DNA of 8,976 bases, from NCBI GenBank assembly GCA_003538615.1, contig DPRT01000064.1, forward strand, positions 25,494-34,469, given 5' to 3'. Within the stretch, counting starts at the first letter, position 1, and every line of letters starts with the position of its first letter. The notes beneath the pieces are model-generated. The model was not told where the DNA came from. It saw only the letters and a program-made list of their open reading frames with translations, and searched no databases. Source of the stretch: Holophagaceae bacterium. GTDB lineage: Bacteria > Acidobacteriota > Holophagae > Holophagales > Holophagaceae. Of the stretch, positions 1 to 6,202 are shown piece after piece. Both the position numbers and the translations under genes were made by a program.

Positions 1-1448
1 GTGGCGAACTCGTCCAGGCCGTTGGGAAGGAACTCGTTCTGCCCCGCCCGGAATCCGCCGACGGAGATCTCGGAGGAGGCCGTGGAATTGGGCGTGCGGG
101 GCCGGCGCTCCGTGGCGAACTGGAGGCGGGCCTCATTGAAGAGGCTGCTGGAGAGGATGGAATTCAGTTCCGCCACCCAGGACAGGCTGCGGTTCTCTTC
201 GAGGCCGTTGTTCGATTCGCCCGTGGTGAGGGTGCTCGTGCCCGTCGTCGTTCCGTTCTCGGACTTCCAGTTCTGGCTGTTCACACGGAAGGTGGCCCGG
301 TGGTCCGGACTGATGGTCCAGTCCAGGCGTCCGAAGAACACCGTGTTGTCGCGCTCGTTGCTGTAACCGTGGCCGTTCTCCTGGGCAAAGGTCCGGCCGT
401 CGCTGCCCACCACGAGCCGGTTGCCCAGGGCGTTCAGGAAGTTGGTCAGATCCGCGGCCGTGTTGCCCGGGGTGGCGCTCACGGGGAAGACCGAGGTGTA
501 GTCCTCTTTGTACCTGTAGGTCTCCACGCCCGCGAAGTAGTGGAGCTTGTCCTTGATGATCGGGCCGCCCACGTTCAGGTTCAGGTTGTACTGGCTGAAC
601 TTCTTGGTGCGGGCCTGCTCCGAGTTCGTCCTGCCGTTCCTGTCGTAGGGAACCGGGCGGATCTTCGCCACGGTGCTCTCGGGGCGCACCTGATAGAGGG
701 CGCTCCCGGAAAACTCGTTGGTTCCGGTCTTGGACACCGCGTTGATCACGGCCCCGGCCGCATTGCCGTACTGGGCGTCGTAGGCGTTGGAGATGACCTG
801 CAGTTCCTTGATGGTGTCGGCGCCAAAGGCGAAGGGGATACGGGTCGAGCCGCGCTGCTCACCGAAGAAGCTGGAGTTGAAGCTCGCGCCGTCGATGGTG
901 AGGTTGTTCTGGATGCCGCGGGCGCCATCCATGGAGACGCGGTTGTCCTGGGCATCGGTGGCGCCCGGAGTCAGGAGGGCCAGATCCGTGAAATTCCGGC
1001 CGTTGATGGGAATGGTCTCCACCAGCTTCTGGTCCACCGCGGTGACACTGTTCACCTGGGTGGTGTCCAGGCTCTGGGAGGAGGCGACGATCTCCACCAT
1101 GGCGGAGGCCTCGGCCGTATCCAGGCTGAAGTTCGCAATGGCGTTCTGGCCCAGGGATACCTGCACGCTGGTGTCCTTGAGGGTGCGCATCCCCGCGGCG
1201 GTGACGGTGAGTTCGTAGAAGCCGACCGGCAGGAGGCCGATGTGATACTCGCCCTGGGAACTGGTGATGGCGGTGCGCACCAGGCCCGTCTCCCGGTTCC
1301 GCAGGGACAGACTGGCATTGGCGACGGCCTGGCCCGCCTTGTTCCTGACAGTGCCGCGAACCGCGCCGGCGGTGGAGGAGGTCTGCGCGGAAGCGACCGT
1401 GGCGCAGGCCAGGGCCGTCAGCGTAAGGGTTGTCCAGCGTCGGGTCAT
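1..1448 (-). CDS. TonB-dependent outer-membrane receptor, Oar-like, N-terminal part
   Basis: The gene runs off the left edge; 482 residues are visible from an ATG at 1448, preceded by AGGAG (1455-1459) at a 6-base spacing. Residues 1-21 form a signal peptide with a likely cut after Ala-Ser-Ala21. Residues about 27-110 read as a carboxypeptidase-regulatory-like beta-sandwich (GTVRNKAGQAVANA, then GEYHIGLLPVGFYELTV). A short MVEIVAS stretch near 117-123 may be the TonB box. The plug domain follows at about 125-245, with INGRNFTDLALLTPGA, DGARGIQNNLTIDGA and YDAQYGNAAGAVINAVSKTG, and then the start of the beta-barrel (YNLNLNVGGPIIKDKLHYFAGVE). Known members of this Oar-like family sit in the outer membrane and are thought to import large substrates or peptides using TonB energy. 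The substrate cannot be told from the sequence, and the complete protein would be about 900-1100 residues. The family call is firm. Confidence 0.93.
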   Translation of the reverse strand, partial: MTRRWTTLTLTALACATVASAQTSSTAGAVRGTVRNKAGQAVANASLSLRNRETGLVRTAITSSQGEYHIGLLPVGFYELTVTAAGMRTLKDTSVQVSLGQNAIANFSLDTAEASAMVEIVASSQSLDTTQVNSVTAVDQKLVETIPINGRNFTDLALLTPGATDAQDNRVSMDGARGIQNNLTIDGASFNSSFFGEQRGSTRIPFAFGADTIKELQVISNAYDAQYGNAAGAVINAVSKTGTNEFSGSALYQVRPESTVAKIRPVPYDRNGRTNSEQARTKKFSQYNLNLNVGGPIIKDKLHYFAGVETYRYKEDYTSVFPVSATPGNTAADLTNFLNALGNRLVVGSDGRTFAQENGHGYSNERDNTVFFGRLDWTISPDHRATFRVNSQNWKSENGTTTGTSTLTTGESNNGLEENRSLSWVAELNSILSSSLFNEARLQFATERRPRTPNSTASSEISVGGFRAGQNEFLPNGLDEFA

Positions 1449-1525
1449 GCGTCGCTCCTGGGGCCAGATACTGGCCATCAAATGAATGAATTGCCGGTCC
1501 CGGGGTTCTGTGGGGACTCGTAGCA

Positions 1526-1555
1526 GGGGAAACCCCAAGGATCTCCGATCCTGGG
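1526..1555 (-). promoter_or_regulatory. Overlapping hairpins in the leader of the TonB receptor gene
   Basis: Two inverted repeats share bases. One is GGGG-AAA-CCCC (1526-1536). The other pairs CCC 1534-1536 with GGG 1553-1555 and AGGATC 1538-1543 with GATCCT 1547-1552, leaving A1537 bulged and a 3-base loop. Because 1534-1536 is used by both, the two stems exclude each other in an RNA read from the minus strand. They lie about 80-110 bases upstream of the receptor ATG. No U-tract follows either stem, so this is not a normal intrinsic terminator. A regulatory role is inference. Confidence 0.35.
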
Positions 1556-1574
1556 CAAGCGGCTCAAGTGCCTT

Positions 1575-1606
1575 TTTCAGCTGAAACACTCTCGGAAATA
1601 TTCGAG
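1575..1606. promoter_or_regulatory. Paired palindromes upstream of the TonB receptor gene
   Basis: TTTCAGCTGAAA at 1575-1586 is a perfect 12-bp palindrome. Five bases further is CTCG...CGAG (1591-1606) around a central AATATT. Both lie in an AT-richer island (about 1570-1625) between the hemerythrin stop codon and the receptor gene, where a promoter would be expected. They could be operator sites for a dimeric regulator, or part of a hemerythrin transcript end. I could not fix convincing -35 and -10 boxes next to them. Confidence 0.3.
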
Positions 1607-1643
1607 CTTTGCAATTAGTATCGCCAAAGCCTGTATCGGCGCT

Positions 1644-2048
1644 TCAGGCGAGATCCCGGGATTTCAGGAACGTCACGAATCCGAAATCGCCATCGCTGAT
1701 GTGATGCTTCAGCCAGCCCTCCATGAAGGTCGGAACCATCAGGGCCAGGGCGTGGTGGCTTTCCCGGAACTTGCCCAGCAGCTCGTGGAGGCTCGTGAGC
1801 ATGGAGGCGTGCTCGGCCATGTGCTGAGGCAGATCTGGATACCCGTAGCGCGCCATGAAGGACTCCTCCGTGGCGAAGTGGCGCTCCGAATGGTGGACAA
1901 GGGTGGCCAAGAGGCCCTCGATGGCGTCCCGGTCCCCTCCGGCCTGGACGGAGCCGCGCAGTTTGTCCACCGTGGCGAAGAGCTCCTGGTGCTGTTCATC
2001 AATGATCTGAATACCCGTGTTGTAACGGGAATTCCACGTGAGCTCCAT
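1644..2048 (-). CDS. Bacteriohemerythrin
   Basis: The protein is 134 residues, the usual size for a stand-alone bacterial hemerythrin. The full set of di-iron ligands can be placed: His20 (IDEQH), His57 and Glu61 (HHSERHFATEE), His76 and His80 (HMAEH), and His116 and Asp121 (HHISDGD). Such proteins bind O2 reversibly at a non-haem di-iron centre in a four-helix bundle in the cytoplasm. Roles known for relatives are O2 storage or delivery, O2 sensing for chemotaxis, and iron or NO handling. No signalling domain is fused here. The ATG at 2048 has AAGGA upstream at 8 bases. The gene stands alone between tRNA-Leu and the TonB receptor, 195 bases before the latter on the same strand. In an organism with anaerobic or microaerobic life it would protect or supply O2-using enzymes, but that is inference. 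Confidence 0.93.
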   Translation of the reverse strand: MELTWNSRYNTGIQIIDEQHQELFATVDKLRGSVQAGGDRDAIEGLLATLVHHSERHFATEESFMARYGYPDLPQHMAEHASMLTSLHELLGKFRESHHALALMVPTFMEGWLKHHISDGDFGFVTFLKSRDLA

Positions 2049-2140
2049 GAGCCTGGTCCTTTGGGCAAGAAATAAGGTGGAGGCATCCGGAATGGGGCGA
2101 TCGCCACGCGGATCTGACGAGCTGACAGTCGAATGTAAAC

Positions 2141-2173
2141 GCCCGGAATCCCCCGATCAAGGGAAACCCGGGC
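2141..2173 (-). terminator. Possible terminator hairpin downstream of tRNA-Leu
   Basis: GCCCGG (2141-2146) pairs with CCGGGC (2168-2173). An inner stem, TCCC (2149-2152) with GGGA (2161-2164), stacks above a small internal loop. Read on the minus strand, the stem begins 17 bases after the CCA end of the tRNA and is followed by GTTTACATT, only a weak T-tract. It would separate the tRNA transcript from the hemerythrin gene. Nothing else was recognised between 2049 and 2189 apart from the hemerythrin ribosome binding site. Confidence 0.4.
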
Positions 2174-2189
2174 GAATTCTTGCGGACCT

Positions 2190-2276
<87 letters not shown>

Positions 2277-2302
2277 CAGGGGGCCAGGATAGCGCGGGCA
2301 TG

Positions 2303-2346
2303 CAGGGTCGCGATAGGCCCGGAAGGGTGCGCTCAGCGCGACCCTG
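2303..2346. repeat. Perfect 10-bp inverted repeat upstream of tRNA-Leu
   Basis: CAGGGTCGCG (2303-2312) and CGCGACCCTG (2337-2346) are exact reverse complements around a 24-base loop. The loop itself holds GCGC-TCA-GCGC, which partly overlaps the right arm and would compete with the main stem. The element ends 26 bases before the tRNA 5' end and covers its -35 region. It may be a transcript-end structure or a binding site. There is no T-tract on either side. A weaker stem (CCTC-G-CAAC with GTTG-G-GAGG, 2350-2373) lies next to it. Confidence 0.4.
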
Positions 2347-2373
2347 GATCCTCGCAACACATGCGTTGGGAGG

Positions 2374-2467
2374 GGAACCCCCGGAGAACAGAAGCAGAGC
2401 ACGGCTTGGCCGGGTTCTGCGCCGGGGGTCCGGGGGTGTGCGCGCAGCGCGGAACCCCCGGAGAACA
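2374..2467. repeat. Folded repeat element bounded by 17-bp direct repeats
   Basis: GGAACCCCCGGAGAACA occurs at 2374-2390 and again at 2451-2467, immediately before the nadE stop codon. Between them lies an imperfect inverted copy (GGTTCT, extra GCG, CCGGGGGTCC, 2413-2431). The left repeat can pair with the inverted copy over about 15 bp. The right repeat can instead pair with CCGGGGGT (2430-2437), giving an 8-bp stem capped by GCGC-GCA-GCGC. On the minus strand this second stem starts 6 bases after the nadE stop codon and may end the nadE-kinase transcript without a U-tract. The layout resembles dispersed REP/BIME-like elements. Copy number elsewhere in the genome is unknown. Confidence 0.5.
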
Positions 2468-4177
2468 TCAATCCGCCGTCAGGGGGATCCTGCGGCCCGC
2501 GCCGAAGGCCTTGGGACTCACCTTGAAGGCAAAGGGCAGTTGACGGCGCTTGAACTCGGTGCGGCGGAGCAGGCCCAGGATGCGCGGCAGGGCGACGCGG
2601 GCCTGAGACAGCGCCTCGCCGTCCAGCAGCAAGGCCAGGTCGTCCGGAAGCGTCTCGGCGGGTCGCTGGGCTTCCAGGGCCACCCCCAGGATGGCGTCCA
2701 GCTGGGCATAGGGCAGCAGGCTGGCCTCGTCGGTCTGGCCCGGGCGCAGCTCCGCCGTGGGCGGGCGCTCGATCACGCCGCGCGGTACCGCCGCCCCGAG
2801 TTCCCGGGCCACGGCGTAGACCCGGGCCTTGAGGCAGTCCCCCAGGGGGGCGAAGGCACCGATGCCATCGCCGTAGAGGGTGAAGTAGCCCGTGGCCGCC
2901 TCGCTCTTGTTGCCCGTGTTCAGCACGGCCACGCGATCAGTGCCGAGGCGCCGGTGGATCTCCGGCTCGGAGGTGAGGGCCATGAGCAGGCTGCCCCGGC
3001 TGCGGCTCTGGAGGTTCTCATCCGTCAGGCCGAAACGGCGCCCCGGAAGGGCCTGCTCCAGCGCCGCGGCGAATCCAGCGAAGGGCGCCTCGGCGTCGAG
3101 GCTCAGAAAGGCGAGGCCGAGATGCCGGGCCTGCTGCTCCGCCAGGTCGGCGCTCTCCCTGCTGCTGAACCGCGTCGGCATCGCCGCGCCCAGCACGCGG
3201 CCGGGCCCGAGGGCCTCCACGGCCAGGGCCGCGGCCACGGCGCTGTCGATGCCACCGGAGAGCCCCAGCACCACCGCTTCGAGGCCCTGCTTGGCCAGGT
3301 TGTCGCGGATGCCCGCCACCAGGGCCGTCCGAAGCCAGGTGCCATCCTCCACCGTCCGCCAGGCTTGGCCGGGCAGACCCGCATCCACCATGAGCGTGCC
3401 TTCATGGAAAGGCGTGGAACCCTGCCAGCGCCCGTCCGGCAGCGCCAGGCCCGAACCGCCGTCGAAGAGCAGCCAGCTTTCCGCGCCCACGCGGCTGGCG
3501 TAGGCGATGGGCACACCGTGCTTCTGGGCCAGCCCCGGCAGCAGGCGGCGCCGCTGGGCGTCCTTCGATGGGATGGCCCAGGGGGCGCTGCGCCCCGGCG
3601 GCAGATAGCTGCCCAGCCCGCTGGGGCTGGCGCTGGCATTGAGGATCAGCGTAGCTCCCGCCGCCGCCAGATCCGCGATGGGATCGATCCCGTAATCCAC
3701 GGGCGCGTTGCCCAGCTGGGGATCCGCCCAGAGGTCCTCGCAGATGGACAGGCCGATGCGCTGGCCGCGGAAGGCCACCAGGGGCTGGGAGGCGGGGTCC
3801 GGTTCGAAGTAGCGGTGCTCGTCGAAGACGTCGTAGCTGGGCAGCACACGCTTGTGGGCGCAGTGGCGCAGGGCCCCGTCCTGGCACCACCAGAGCTCGT
3901 TCCAGAGGCGCCCCGAGGGCGCGGGCCGGGCCGTCCCGAAGACCAGGGGGACCGGGCCCGCCAGGGCCGCCAGCCGATGGGACTCCTGCTCGATGCGCCG
4001 CCGCAGGCCAGGCTCCCACAGGCGGTCCTCCGCCAGGTAGCCCGGAATGGCCAGTTCCGGGGCCAGCGCCAGCTCCGCGCCATCCGCCACGGCCTGGGCA
4101 TAGGCTGCCTCCAGGACCCGGCCATTGCCCTCGGGATCGCCGAGGCGGGCGTTGAGCTGGAGCAGGGCGATGCGCAT
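2468..4177 (-). CDS. nadE: Glutamine-dependent NAD+ synthetase
   Basis: The enzyme amidates nicotinic acid adenine dinucleotide to NAD+ using ATP and glutamine, releasing AMP and PPi. It is 569 residues. Residues 1 to about 265 are the nitrilase-type glutaminase, with the Glu41-Lys109-Cys146 triad visible in APELAIPGY, HKRVLPSYDVFDEHRY and SICEDLW. Residues about 285-569 are the synthetase domain, with the PP-loop SGGIDS at 307-312 and the downstream LNTGNKSEAATGYFTLYGD motif. I chose the ATG at 4177 because MRIALLQLN matches the family start; a GTG at 4207 would add ten residues and overlap the kinase gene. The ribosome binding site is weak. The gene begins 10 bases after the kinase stop codon, so translational coupling is likely. 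After NASASP the glutaminase domain has about 15 extra residues (187-203), replacing the usual short H-x-G-K stretch. Confidence 0.96.
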   Translation of the reverse strand: MRIALLQLNARLGDPEGNGRVLEAAYAQAVADGAELALAPELAIPGYLAEDRLWEPGLRRRIEQESHRLAALAGPVPLVFGTARPAPSGRLWNELWWCQDGALRHCAHKRVLPSYDVFDEHRYFEPDPASQPLVAFRGQRIGLSICEDLWADPQLGNAPVDYGIDPIADLAAAGATLILNASASPSGLGSYLPPGRSAPWAIPSKDAQRRRLLPGLAQKHGVPIAYASRVGAESWLLFDGGSGLALPDGRWQGSTPFHEGTLMVDAGLPGQAWRTVEDGTWLRTALVAGIRDNLAKQGLEAVVLGLSGGIDSAVAAALAVEALGPGRVLGAAMPTRFSSRESADLAEQQARHLGLAFLSLDAEAPFAGFAAALEQALPGRRFGLTDENLQSRSRGSLLMALTSEPEIHRRLGTDRVAVLNTGNKSEAATGYFTLYGDGIGAFAPLGDCLKARVYAVARELGAAVPRGVIERPPTAELRPGQTDEASLLPYAQLDAILGVALEAQRPAETLPDDLALLLDGEALSQARVALPRILGLLRRTEFKRRQLPFAFKVSPKAFGAGRRIPLTAD

Positions 4178-4187
4178 GGCTAACAAC

Positions 4188-5330
4188 TTACCAGCGGATC
4201 TCCGCACAGGTGCCGCCCTCAGGCCGCGGCACCAGGCGCAGATCGGCGCCTTGCGCGTTGAGCCATTTCAGGGCCAGGGGAAGGCCCAAGCCGGTGCCAT
4301 CGGGACGGCCGCTTTCAAAGGGCCGCAGCATGCGGATGGCCGTGTCCTCCGACAGCCCCGGCCCCTCGTCCTGGAGGTCCAGGCGGCCATTGGAGGCCCT
4401 CACCACCACCCGGCCCCCCACAGGCGTGGCCTGGCAGGCGTTCTCCAGCAGGTTCACCAGGGCCTGGTGGAGCAGCAGCGGGTCGCCCGTGGCCGCGCCC
4501 GCCCCCTCGACCACCAGCAGGCGGCCCTGGCTCACGGGGCGGCGCTTCAACTCGGCCACCGCCTGGGCGGCCGCCTCCTCCAGGCGGAGCGGCTCTGTGG
4601 CGGGGTCCAGGGGCTTCGCCCACTGGAGGAAGCGCTGCACCAGACGCTCCAGGTCTTCGGTCTCCTCCAGCAGGGCCTCGGCGGCCTCACTGTGGCCGCT
4701 GCGCTTGAGCAACTGCCCCCGGCCCTTGAGCACCGCCAGGCCGTTCTTCATCTGGTGGGCCACGCCCGCGGTCATCTCGCCCAGTTCCGCAAAGCGCTCC
4801 CGCAGCTGCCGGCGGCGGTCCTCCAGTTCAGCCTCCGTCACATCCGCGAACTGCACCAGGGCCCCGATGCGATCCGGGGCCTCGATGCGCTGGACCTGCC
4901 AGCGGCGCCCGTTCGCATCGCAGCGCCAGGCGGGGCCGGGGTCCCGGGCCAGGGCCTCCCGCAGCCAGGGGAAGGGCTCCAGCACGAAGGCCGCCTCCAG
5001 GCCCACCACCCCAGCCCGCACGCCCAGCAGGGCGCAGCCTGGCCGGTTCAGCGCCGCCACGCGCTGGCGCTGGTCCACCCAGAGCAGCCCCGTGGGTAGC
5101 GCATCCACCAGCCGTTCATGAACCGTGCGCAGCTCGCCCAGGGTCGCGGCCAGCTCGCCCCGCTCCCGCAGGCTGCCGGACACGGCTGAAAGCAGCAGGG
5201 CCTCCGGGTCGGCCTTCGCCCGCCGCCGCAGGCGCGCCCAGCGCCCAAGGACCAGGGCCACACCGATGAGCGCGGCTCCTGCTGGGAGGGCCAGCGCAAG
5301 CCAGACGAGGACTTGGGGCAGGGGATTCAT
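4188..5330 (-). CDS. PAS-containing sensor histidine kinase, orphan
   Basis: The protein has 380 residues. One transmembrane helix (about 6-29) is followed by a basic stop-transfer stretch, and there is no real periplasmic domain. A coiled region and a PAS-like fold follow (about 67-168; ALPTGLLWVDQRQRVAALN). The dimerisation helix carries the phospho-accepting His192 in ELGEMTAGVAHQMKN. The ATPase domain has an N-box (HQALVNLLENACQA, Asn297), G1 (DEGPG, 321-325), an F-box (RPFES) and G2 (GTGLGL, 345-350). The order resembles NtrB/AtoS-type kinases that sense from the cytoplasm or membrane. No response regulator lies in the window, so the partner is unknown. An in-frame stop 16 bases upstream of the ATG fixes the start. 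That start lies only 11-23 bases from the divergent regulatory-protein gene. The kinase heads a two-gene unit with nadE. Confidence 0.92.
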   Translation of the reverse strand: MNPLPQVLVWLALALPAGAALIGVALVLGRWARLRRRAKADPEALLLSAVSGSLRERGELAATLGELRTVHERLVDALPTGLLWVDQRQRVAALNRPGCALLGVRAGVVGLEAAFVLEPFPWLREALARDPGPAWRCDANGRRWQVQRIEAPDRIGALVQFADVTEAELEDRRRQLRERFAELGEMTAGVAHQMKNGLAVLKGRGQLLKRSGHSEAAEALLEETEDLERLVQRFLQWAKPLDPATEPLRLEEAAAQAVAELKRRPVSQGRLLVVEGAGAATGDPLLLHQALVNLLENACQATPVGGRVVVRASNGRLDLQDEGPGLSEDTAIRMLRPFESGRPDGTGLGLPLALKWLNAQGADLRLVPRPEGGTCAEIRW

Positions 5331-5353
5331 GGCCCCAGGGTATGCTCATTCCC

Positions 5354-6181
5354 ATGGACAGGCAGCCCATCTACGTGGTTTCCGGCGGCTCCGGCGAGAC
5401 CGCCCAGCGCATGGTGCAGGCGGCCCTGACCCAGTTCGCCAAAGGTGAAAGCTCAGCGCTGGTGAGGCGGTTCCAGAACGTCCGGTCCCGGGAGGACATG
5501 GACCGGGTGCTCCAGATGGCGGCGGAAAAGCGGGCCGTGATCATCCACACCACGGTCTCCCGGGAGATGCGTCTGTACCTGGCGGACCGCTGCGCCGAGC
5601 TCCGGCTCACGGAGGTGGACCTCTTCGGCAACCTCCTGGACACCCTCGCCCTCTACCTGCGCGAACGCCCCGAGGAGCGCCCCGGCAGCTTCCACGCAGT
5701 GGGCGACAAGTACTTCCGCCGCATCGAGGCCATCGAATTCGCGTTGAAATTCGACGATGGCATCGACATGAGCGGCCTTCCCGACGCCGACATCGTGCTG
5801 GTGGGCATCAGCCGCACCAGCAAGACCCCCCTCTCCATGTATCTCGCCATGGAGGGCTACAAGGTGCTCAACGTGCCCCTGGTGCCCGGCGTGCAGTTGC
5901 CGCCGGAGCTGGGAGGCATCCCCCAGGGCCGCATCGTGGGGCTCACCATCCAGCCCGACCGCCTCCAGGAGATCCGGGCCTACCGCCTCAAGCGCCTGGG
6001 CGCCGCTGGCAGCGCCGACGCCTACAGCGACCTGGGCCGAATCCTTGACGAACTGGCCTACGCCGATGAGGTCTTCAAGCAGCACCGCCGCTGGCCCGTG
6101 CTGGACGTCACCGGCCGCAGCATCGAGGAGACCGCGGGCCTGGTGCTGGACCGCGTGTTCGGCAAGGAACGGGCGGTCTAG
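5354..6181 (+). CDS. Pyruvate,phosphate dikinase / PEP synthase regulatory protein (DUF299 family)
   Basis: Family members are bifunctional: they inactivate PPDK or PEP synthase by ADP-dependent phosphorylation of an active-site threonine and reactivate it by Pi-dependent dephosphorylation, releasing PPi. The 275 residues match the family length. The N-terminus IYVVSGGSGETA resembles the SDSxGETA start of PPDK-type members more than the SDGTGITAE of PEP-synthase-type ones. YFRRIEAIEFALKFDDG (about 120-136) and the P-loop GISRTSKT (151-158), followed by PLSMYLAMEGYKVLNVPLV, are diagnostic. The ATG at 5354 is preferred because homologues begin about five residues before IYVVS. The ATG at 5342 would add four residues but leaves one base after the AGGG at 5337-5340. 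TATGCT at 5341-5346 could be a -10 box giving a leaderless mRNA. The target dikinase is not in the window. Confidence 0.93.
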   Translation: MDRQPIYVVSGGSGETAQRMVQAALTQFAKGESSALVRRFQNVRSREDMDRVLQMAAEKRAVIIHTTVSREMRLYLADRCAELRLTEVDLFGNLLDTLALYLRERPEERPGSFHAVGDKYFRRIEAIEFALKFDDGIDMSGLPDADIVLVGISRTSKTPLSMYLAMEGYKVLNVPLVPGVQLPPELGGIPQGRIVGLTIQPDRLQEIRAYRLKRLGAAGSADAYSDLGRILDELAYADEVFKQHRRWPVLDVTGRSIEETAGLVLDRVFGKERAV

Positions 6182-6202
6182 ACAGGCTGGGTGGAGGCCT
6201 CT

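Noticed and set aside
300..1523. Long open frame on the plus strand opposite the TonB receptor gene
   Set aside because: Its translation is rich in Gly/Val/Arg/His without any domain, and it is antisense to a gene with clear signal peptide, plug and barrel motifs. It is a high-GC shadow.
1551..1572. Possible sigma-54 promoter (GG-N10-GC) upstream of the TonB receptor
   Set aside because: The spacing fits, but the -12 part lacks the TTGC consensus. The match is too weak to report.
2374..2467. Two repeats with a spacer, as a minimal CRISPR
   Set aside because: There are only two copies, a 60-base interval containing an inverted copy of the repeat itself, and no cas genes. A folded repeat element explains it better.
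2300..4183. Plus-strand open frame of 627 codons opposite nadE
   Set aside because: It shows a low-complexity Gly/Ala/Arg/Gln composition with no motif, while the minus strand has an intact catalytic triad and PP-loop.
4178..4207. Upstream GTG start for nadE
   Set aside because: It would add ten residues with no family match and overlap the kinase gene. MRIALLQLN at 4177 is the normal family start.
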